Of a stretch of 64,000 bases of DNA, positions 58,295 through 64,000 are shown one piece after another (the first letter of the stretch is position 1; every line of letters begins with the position of its first letter). The position numbers and the translations under genes are program-made. The DNA is from Marinobacter fonticola. GTDB taxonomy: Bacteria; Pseudomonadota; Gammaproteobacteria; Pseudomonadales; Oleiphilaceae. The notes under the pieces were generated by a model, which was given only the letters and a program-made list of their open reading frames with translations, was not told the DNA's origin and made no database searches. The stretch lies in contig NZ_CP043042.1 in NCBI RefSeq assembly GCF_008122265.1, positions 3,844,001-3,908,000 of the forward strand, in the 5' to 3' direction.

Positions 58295-59791
58295 CTAGCG
58301 GGGACGCAATTTGTCTAATTTTAGGGTCGACAGTGTGCGGGAACGAACGTCGTTCAGCAGTTCCGCATCGTCGACCAGCGATTGACCGTAAGACGGGATC
58401 AGCTCGCGCATGCGCGCCTGCCACTCCGGCGATTTGATGCGCTCGGGGAAACAGCGTTCGACGACGTCGACCATCGCGTTCACCGCAGTGGATGCGCCGG
58501 GCGAGGCGCCTAACAAGGCGGCCAGTGAGCCATCCTTCGCCGCGACGATCTCGGTACCGAATTCCAGTTTGCCGCGACCGTCAGCCGACTTCTTGATGAT
58601 TTGCACCCGCTGGCCCGCTTCGCGCAAATGCCAATTCTCCGCCTTGGCATCGGTGAAGAAGTCGCGCAGTGCCTCCATTCGATCCTCGTGAGACTGGAAA
58701 GCCTCCTTGATCAGGTAGCGGGTCAGATCCATGTTGCTCTTGCCCACCTGCATCATCGGCACAATATTCCCACCTTTGACCGATGAGAACAGGTCCATGA
58801 CTGACCCCTGCTTGAGGAACTTGGTGGTGAAGCCGGCAAAGGGACCGAACAATAGCGCCGGTTCGCCGCCAATGATGCGGGTATCGAGGTGCGGCACCGA
58901 CATGGGCGGTGCACCGACCGGCGCCTTGCCGTAGACCTTGGAGTAGTGCTGCTTGACCACCTCCGGGTTCTGGCACACCAGCCATTGACCGCTGACCGGG
59001 AAGCCGCCATAGCCTTTCGCTTCGTCGATCTCGGATTTCTGCAGTAGGGGCAAGGCCGCGCCACCGGCACCAATAAAGACAAAACCCGCCTCAATTTTCT
59101 TGATTTCGCCGGAGTTTTCGTCCTTTAGCCGCACTTTCCAGCGGCCATTATCACGCCGGGCGAGCCGTTTCACCGAATGGCTCAACAGCACGTCGAAGTT
59201 AGGCTCTTTGCTGAGCCACTCGACCATGTTGCGGGTCAAGGAACCGAAATCCACGTCCGAGCCATGCTCGACCCGGGTCGCAGCGACCGGCTGCATCGGG
59301 TCGCGATTCTGGATGATCAGCGGCATCCATTCCTTTAGGGTTTCGGGGGACTCGGTATAGCGCATGTCCTTGAACAGATGATGCTTGCTCAGCAGTTCAT
59401 GGCGCTTACGCAGGTAAGCGACGTTATCTTCACCCCACACGAAACTTTGGTGCGGCGTAGCGTTAATGAACTGGGCCGGGTCGGGCAAGGCGCCCTGCTC
59501 CACCAGATAGGACCAGAACTGCAGCGAGACTTCGAAGGCTGCATTGATGGTCAGCGCCCGTTCGATCTGAACGCTGCCATCTTCGGTTTCCGGGGTGTAG
59601 TTCAGCTCGCAGTAGCCGGCATGACCGGTCCCCGCATTGTTCCAACCGTCTGTGCTTTCATGGGCCACGTGATCGAGACGCTCTACCATGACGATGTCCA
59701 GGGACGGATCTAGCTGCCTGAGCATCATGCCGAGGGTAGCGCTCATGACGCCACCGCCGACCAGCACGACATCTGCCTGTCTTGCAGTCAT
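58295..59791 (-). CDS. mqo: Malate:quinone oxidoreductase
   Basis: Membrane-associated FAD enzyme oxidising malate to oxaloacetate and passing electrons to quinone, a TCA-cycle step. The 498 residues start with the dinucleotide motif VVLVGGGVMSATLG and contain ESTDGWNNAGTGHAGYCELNYTP and SLLGASPGASTA-like C-terminal sequence (ALLGASPGASTAV), which identify Mqo rather than other FAD oxidases. AAGG precedes the ATG. It is divergent from nhaD across a 280-base gap. Confidence 0.95.
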   Translation of the reverse strand: MTARQADVVLVGGGVMSATLGMMLRQLDPSLDIVMVERLDHVAHESTDGWNNAGTGHAGYCELNYTPETEDGSVQIERALTINAAFEVSLQFWSYLVEQGALPDPAQFINATPHQSFVWGEDNVAYLRKRHELLSKHHLFKDMRYTESPETLKEWMPLIIQNRDPMQPVAATRVEHGSDVDFGSLTRNMVEWLSKEPNFDVLLSHSVKRLARRDNGRWKVRLKDENSGEIKKIEAGFVFIGAGGAALPLLQKSEIDEAKGYGGFPVSGQWLVCQNPEVVKQHYSKVYGKAPVGAPPMSVPHLDTRIIGGEPALLFGPFAGFTTKFLKQGSVMDLFSSVKGGNIVPMMQVGKSNMDLTRYLIKEAFQSHEDRMEALRDFFTDAKAENWHLREAGQRVQIIKKSADGRGKLEFGTEIVAAKDGSLAALLGASPGASTAVNAMVDVVERCFPERIKSPEWQARMRELIPSYGQSLVDDAELLNDVRSRTLSTLKLDKLRPR

Positions 59792-60075
59792 TATTTTTCT
59801 ACCTTAATCCGATGATCAAAACGGAGTTCAGGGAACCCCCCGATAAATGCTCTATCGCTGCACCCCCTCTGCTACGGGCTTGTCCAGGGATTCCTCGGAT
59901 GGGGCACGATTATCCGTTTTTTTGGCGCAAGATGAAATTGCCTAGAGCAATCGTCACAGAACTCGCGTGACCGAGGCAAAGATGCCAGTGGCCGCTGCCG
60001 GACCCCGGGGAGTAAACTCCTCGGCTGCTTTCACACCTGTTCTATACGTAACAGCCTTCGGATGGTTTGTCCCTT

Positions 60076-61323
60076 ATGCATTGGTTGGATATTACGCTGG
60101 TCAGCTTTGCCGTTCTGGCCTTGCTGGGCGTCATCTTCGAAGAAGTCACCCACGTCAACAAAGCAAAGGTCACCCTGTTTTTCGGTACTCTGTCTTGGTT
60201 GCTGCTATTCATCGGCAGCGAGTCTCCAGCGCAAACGCAAGCGGTCTCGCACGGCTTGGCGGAAAGCATCTCGGAAATTGCCGGACTCTGGCTGTTTCTG
60301 GTGGCGGCCATGACTTTCGTGGCCTATCTGAACAAGAAAGGCATGATCGAGAACCTGATCTATCTGATCATGCCCAAACGGATCAAAGAGAACCACCTCC
60401 TTCTGCTGACAGGGCTGTTCTGCTTCGTTTTCTCGTCTCTGGCGGACAACATTACCGCCACACTGGTGTCTTGCGCGCTGATCCTCTCTCTACATCTGGA
60501 CAGGAGAAAGCAGATCAGGTTCATCACGCTGGTGGTTTTCGCGGTGAACTCCGGCGGCGTCGCCCTGATCACGGGCGATGTCACCACGCTGATGATCTTC
60601 CTGGCCGATAAGGTGGAAATCCTCACCCTGCTAGCGTTGTCGTTACCTGCCGCCTGCGGTGTGTGCCTGCTGGCGCTGTTGCTGTCCCGCGGCATGACGG
60701 ACGAAGTGGCGCTGGTGCATGACCGCAACGAGGTGCGCCGGGTGGATATCGTTATTGCCGGACTTTTCCTGCTGACGATTGTCTCGACCATCGTCTTTAA
60801 CGTGCTGTTTCAGGTTCCGCCGATGCTGATGTTCCTGTTCGGATTGTCGGTGATGTTCCTGATATCCCGCTTTTTCAGCTCGGATTCCGACCTGGATCCG
60901 ATTCTCGAATATATCCGCACCATCGAATTCGAAACCCTGCTGTTCTTCCTGGGCATCCTGCTGATCGTCGGCATGCTCAAGGAAATCCAGGCCCTGGGCA
61001 GCTTCGTTGCCATCTACGACGTTCTGCCGCCGCTGGTAGCCAATTATCTCATGGGTATATTCTCGGCGATTATCGACAACGTGCCTCTGACGGCTGCGCT
61101 ACTGAAGGCGGGTATCGAGATGTCCCCAAGCGAGTGGCTGGGACTGACCTATGCGGTGGGTGTGGGCGGCTCGCTACTGGTGATTGGCTCGGCTGCCGGC
61201 ATCGTCGCCATGAGCAAGATCCCTGGTCTCACGTTTGCCAGTTACCTGCGCTACAGTCTGTGGCTACTGGTGGCTTATACGGTGGGTTACGCGGGCGTAT
61301 ACGTCCTGGGCATGTTTCTTTGA
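60076..61323 (+). CDS. nhaD: Sodium/proton antiporter NhaD
   Basis: A 415-residue inner-membrane antiporter of the NhaD (ion transporter superfamily) type, important for sodium extrusion in haloalkaliphiles and marine bacteria. About 12 hydrophobic helices; conserved DNITATLVSCALILSL and DNVPLTAALLKAG carry membrane acidic residues typical of the family. The ATG at 60076 is used; an in-frame TTG three codons upstream is too near the GGATGG ribosome-like site. It points to a saline habitat. Confidence 0.92.
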   Translation: MHWLDITLVSFAVLALLGVIFEEVTHVNKAKVTLFFGTLSWLLLFIGSESPAQTQAVSHGLAESISEIAGLWLFLVAAMTFVAYLNKKGMIENLIYLIMPKRIKENHLLLLTGLFCFVFSSLADNITATLVSCALILSLHLDRRKQIRFITLVVFAVNSGGVALITGDVTTLMIFLADKVEILTLLALSLPAACGVCLLALLLSRGMTDEVALVHDRNEVRRVDIVIAGLFLLTIVSTIVFNVLFQVPPMLMFLFGLSVMFLISRFFSSDSDLDPILEYIRTIEFETLLFFLGILLIVGMLKEIQALGSFVAIYDVLPPLVANYLMGIFSAIIDNVPLTAALLKAGIEMSPSEWLGLTYAVGVGGSLLVIGSAAGIVAMSKIPGLTFASYLRYSLWLLVAYTVGYAGVYVLGMFL

Positions 61324-61423
61324 ATGGCGGCGGATAACCGTCTGCTCGGCTATAGTCGAGGTCATAAGCGAGCAAAGAAAAAGCATTATCCCTGATGCCG
61401 GGAATGCTAAACGCGGAGTGACT

Positions 61424-62062
61424 ATGGAACTATTACTCTTGGGCGCCACCGGCGCCGTCGGACGTGAAGTGCTGGACATGGCACTGGCCGACCCGTCGGT
61501 GTCGCGAATCACCGCGCCGACGAGGCGGGCGCTGCTCCCGCACGACAAGCTGCACAACCCGGTATTGGATTTCGACAAGGGGCTGCCCGATGCCGATTGG
61601 TGGCACGCAGACGCCCTCGTTTCCTGCCTGGGGACCACCATACGCAAGGCCGGTGACCGGGCGGCCTTCCGGCGTGTGGATCACGACCTGATTCTGATGT
61701 GTGCCCACCGCGCCAAAACCCAGGAAACACCGGTTATGGTGCTGAACTCATCAGTAGGCGCCAATCCGCGGAGTCGGAATTTTTATTTGCGTACCAAGGG
61801 CGAAATCGAGAAATCCCTGCAGAAACTGGCTTTCGAGCGGTTAGTGCTGGTGCGTCCGTCGCTGATCGATGCGCAACGGGACGAGCCCCGGCTGGCTGAA
61901 CAGGTGAGCTTGTTAGCCAGCCGTTTGATGCGCCCCCTGACGCCAGCGCGTTACCGGCCCGTGACGGCACGGCACATCGCCGATTGCCTGTTGCGGGCCA
62001 CTCGGGGCGATGCCGGCGTGTCGGTTATCGAATCCGAAAAGATCCGATCCGCCGGCGCCTGA
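61424..62062 (+). CDS. NAD(P)-binding Rossmann-fold protein (atypical SDR)
   Basis: A 212-residue protein with an N-terminal Rossmann nucleotide motif LLLGATGAVGREV and HTATIP2/YwnB-like sequence (LVSCLGTTIRKAG, NSSVGANPRSRNFYLRTKGEIEKSL, VRPSLI). The YxxxK-like segment reads YLRTKGE. Such proteins act as NADPH-dependent reductases or regulators with no assigned substrate. ATG at 61424 has GGAG 6 bases upstream. It ends 3 bases from the convergent msrB stop. Confidence 0.85.
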   Translation: MELLLLGATGAVGREVLDMALADPSVSRITAPTRRALLPHDKLHNPVLDFDKGLPDADWWHADALVSCLGTTIRKAGDRAAFRRVDHDLILMCAHRAKTQETPVMVLNSSVGANPRSRNFYLRTKGEIEKSLQKLAFERLVLVRPSLIDAQRDEPRLAEQVSLLASRLMRPLTPARYRPVTARHIADCLLRATRGDAGVSVIESEKIRSAGA

Positions 62063-62065
62063 AGA

Positions 62066-62494
62066 CTAGGCCTCCTTGGCTTCGAACACCATTGCGATGG
62101 AGTTCAGGCAATAACGCTGCCCGGTAGGCGGCGGGCCGTCCGGAAAAACGTGCCCCAGGTGGCTGTCGCAACGCGGACAACGGATTTCCGTTCGCGCCAT
62201 CCCCATGCTGATGTCTTCCAGGTAACGGATGTGGTCTGGATCGTAGGGGGAGAAGAAGCTGGGCCATCCGGTGCCGGAATCGAACTTGTGCTCGGAGCTG
62301 AACAGCGGCAGCTCGCACAGCCGGCAATGGTAGGCGCCGCTTTGCTTGTTATCCAGCAAGGTGCCGCAGAAAGGTTGCTCGGTGCCGTGGTCGAGCAGAA
62401 TCCGGCGCTCGTCCTCGCTCAGGCCGGCAGCCCGCTTGTCGATCTCTGCCTTGGACAACGGGGTGAGATCGTATCCCGCTTCAGATGTGGACAT
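62066..62494 (-). CDS. msrB: Peptide methionine (R)-S-oxide reductase MsrB
   Basis: Repairs the R isomer of oxidised methionine. The 142 residues have the catalytic cysteine Cys129 in RYCLNS and a zinc site of two CxxC pairs (Cys57/60 CRLC and Cys106/109 CPRC), plus GTGWPSFF. AGGAG lies 9 bases before the ATG. msrA is upstream on the same strand with a 67-base spacer full of tandem repeats, so the two are probably cotranscribed. Confidence 0.95.
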   Translation of the reverse strand: MSTSEAGYDLTPLSKAEIDKRAAGLSEDERRILLDHGTEQPFCGTLLDNKQSGAYHCRLCELPLFSSEHKFDSGTGWPSFFSPYDPDHIRYLEDISMGMARTEIRCPRCDSHLGHVFPDGPPPTGQRYCLNSIAMVFEAKEA

Positions 62495-62508
62495 GGCTTA
62501 CGCTCCTG

Positions 62509-62560
62509 GTAACTGACTCTTGTAACTGGCTTTCGTAACTGACTGTCGTAACGGGCTTTC
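62509..62560. repeat. Four 13-bp tandem repeats in the msrA-msrB spacer
   Basis: GTAACTGACTCTT, GTAACTGGCTTTC, GTAACTGACTGTC and GTAACGGGCTTTC lie head to tail from 62509. They fill almost all of the spacer; spacing of msrB from msrA therefore depends on repeat number. Confidence 0.9.
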
Positions 62561-62561
62561 A

Positions 62562-63209
62562 TCAAGCCTGGTCGTCGTTGAATTCAGGTTTCAGCCGGTC
62601 GCCGAAATTGTCACGCAGCTTTTCCATTTTCGGCGCGGCTACCGCCATCACATACGGTTGGTATGGATTGCGGGCGGCAAAGTTCTGGTGATAGTCCTCG
62701 GCCGGGTAAAAGGCCTCCAGCGGTTCTAGCGTGGTGACCACCGAATCGCCAAACACGCCGGATTCGTTCAGTTTGCGGATATAGGCTTCCGCCACCTGGC
62801 GCTGCTGCTCGCTCTCGTAGAAGATCGCCGACCGGTACTGGGTACCGCGATCATTGCCCTGGCGATTGAGCTGGGTGGGATCGTGGGCAACCGAGAAGAA
62901 GATACGCAACAGCTCGCCGAAGCTGGCCTTGGCTGGATCGTAGCGCACCTCGATGACCTCGGCGTGCCCTGTTGTACCGCTGCAGACACTCTCGTAATTG
63001 GCGGTTTCCGCCGACCCGCCGGCATATCCGGAGGTCACCGCGCTGACGCCGTCGACCGCCAGGTACACGGCCTCGGTGCACCAGAAACAGCCGCCACCCA
63101 GAACCGCCCGCTGCTCGCCGGCTTCCGCCGGTACGTCCAGATCGTCATCCGGTGCCGGAAAACGGCTACGGGGGACGTTCATACCCGGTATATCACAAGA
63201 CTGGCTCAT
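62562..63209 (-). CDS. msrA: Peptide methionine (S)-S-oxide reductase MsrA
   Basis: Repairs the S isomer of oxidised methionine. The 215 residues contain the catalytic GCFWC motif (Cys41), TSGYAGGSAETANYESVCSGTTGHAEVIEV, FFSVHDPTQ-like FFSVAHDPTQLNRQGNDRGTQYRSAIF and the C-terminal FYPAEDYHQNF. GGAGG precedes the ATG. The N-terminus is about 30 residues longer than the shortest MsrA proteins. It leads msrA-msrB. Confidence 0.95.
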   Translation of the reverse strand: MSQSCDIPGMNVPRSRFPAPDDDLDVPAEAGEQRAVLGGGCFWCTEAVYLAVDGVSAVTSGYAGGSAETANYESVCSGTTGHAEVIEVRYDPAKASFGELLRIFFSVAHDPTQLNRQGNDRGTQYRSAIFYESEQQRQVAEAYIRKLNESGVFGDSVVTTLEPLEAFYPAEDYHQNFAARNPYQPYVMAVAAPKMEKLRDNFGDRLKPEFNDDQA

Positions 63210-63447
63210 GCTACCTCCACGATGAAAAGACGTTCCGAGGGCGTTTCAGCGCCCTGTTCGATAGGCCATTTTCGCCCTTATCACCCTGATTTACCAATAC
63301 GACGTGAACTTGGATCAGGTCGTTGGTGTGCGGCTTGGTCAATCAGTCGCATTTACTGTGCTCCGTCACCGGCTCATACTTGGGAAATATTTCTGACATC
63401 GACGTCAAGGTTCCGGTTTACGCCGGGGTCAAAGCAAGGAGCGGAGA

Positions 63448-64000
63448 ATGACGCAGGTCGCCCCTGAACCGCAACATGACGACGAGCTTCTGGCATACCG
63501 TCTGTCCCTCAGACTCGGACCCGTGCATGCACGTCAACGGCTGGGTATCGAGCGCGAATTCGAGACGCGGCTGATCGATCGCGAAGGCAATTTCTGCCAT
63601 CTCGAGAAATGGTACTCCATCCACGGCGTCATTCGCGGCTGTCTGCGCATGGCTGGCCTGCTGGGCCGGGCGCGGGCCAACGCCCGGCGTATACGCACGG
63701 TGGACCATCGCTTCGTACTACAGGATCTACCGGAAGCCTTGGAGGGTTTTCGCATTCTGCAGTTAACCGATCTGCACGTCGATATGGATGCCGAAGCTCT
63801 GGACGCGATGGTCCAGCACGTATCCACGCTGGATTACGACCTGTGCGTGCTTACCGGAGACTACCGCAAACTCACCTGGGGCCCGATCGAAGCCAGCCTG
63901 GAAGGCATGCGCCGGCTGCGCAACGTGATCAAGGGCTCGCCCCTGGCCGTATTGGGAAATCACGACAGCATTCGCATGCTACCGGCGCTGGAGGATATGG
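63448..64000 (+). CDS. Metallophosphoesterase (partial at right edge)
   Basis: The frame from ATG 63448 (AAGGAG upstream) runs off the window after 184 residues. A calcineurin-like domain starts near residue 100 with the metal-binding TDLHVD (Asp108, His110), LTGDYR (137-140) and LGNHD (169-173). The first 95 residues are an N-terminal region without recognised motif. Relatives include YkuE-like phosphodiesterases; substrate and length are unknown because the gene is cut. Confidence 0.85.
   Translation, partial: MTQVAPEPQHDDELLAYRLSLRLGPVHARQRLGIEREFETRLIDREGNFCHLEKWYSIHGVIRGCLRMAGLLGRARANARRIRTVDHRFVLQDLPEALEGFRILQLTDLHVDMDAEALDAMVQHVSTLDYDLCVLTGDYRKLTWGPIEASLEGMRRLRNVIKGSPLAVLGNHDSIRMLPALEDM

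Overview
The window reads as core chromosome of a marine or halophilic gammaproteobacterium, most likely Marinobacter or a close relative. The evidence is Pseudomonas/Marinobacter-type gene order (pnp-rpsO-truB-rbfA-infB-nusA-rimP, secG-tRNA-Leu, carAB-greA, grpE-dnaK-dnaJ, fur/bamE), a wax-ester-synthase family gene, an NhaD sodium/proton antiporter, a Pseudomonas-type Fur without the structural CxxC, and a tmRNA tag reading ANDENYALAA. I see no prophage, complete insertion sequence or CRISPR array.

Layout. 0.4-1.4 kb: an anchored TPR protein. 1.5-6.6 kb: a branched-chain amino acid ABC importer (livJ-HMGF), with an intrinsic terminator separating the binding-protein gene from the membrane and ATPase genes. 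7.0-10.3 kb: an envelope cluster of a DUF3015 protein, a DUF4105 protein with a probable beta-barrel half, and a lipoprotein hydrolase. 10.3-21.3 kb (minus strand): RNA decay and translation genes pnp, rpsO, truB, rbfA, infB, nusA, rimP, then a structured leader or small RNA, tRNA-Leu(GAG), secG and tpiA. 21.5-32.5 kb: glmM-folP, ftsH and rlmE, divergent yhbY, and greA-carB-carA with a leader attenuator. 32.5-37.5 kb: dapB and the grpE-dnaK-dnaJ heat-shock operon with a sigma32 promoter. 37.5-46.1 kb: SOS-regulated recN with two LexA boxes, fur, bamE, ratAB, an NSS transporter, smpB, a wax ester synthase/DGAT homologue and ssrA (tmRNA). 46.2-51.6 kb is more accessory: three small unknown genes, chrA, a copper chaperone, a 23-bp tandem repeat array, a VOC protein and a RimK-like ATP-grasp enzyme. 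51.9-64 kb: an RND efflux pair, a chloride-type alpha-amylase with CBM20, mqo, nhaD, a short-chain NAD(P)-binding protein, msrB-msrA and a metallophosphoesterase cut by the right edge.

The genes are mostly housekeeping. The most useful new observations are regulatory: (1) a strong promoter, two folded hairpins and two intrinsic terminators in the place where metY lies upstream of rimP-nusA-infB in enterics; (2) overlapping sigma70 and sigma32 promoters for ssrA; (3) an attenuator-like terminator in the carAB leader; (4) a long stem-loop in the pnp leader; (5) six genes, three of them translation genes, whose best-supported start is TTG; (6) many short tandem repeats (9-23 bp units) confined to gaps between genes. 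No clearly novel multi-gene system is visible. The DUF3015/DUF4105/hydrolase cluster is the best candidate for an uncharacterised protein module.
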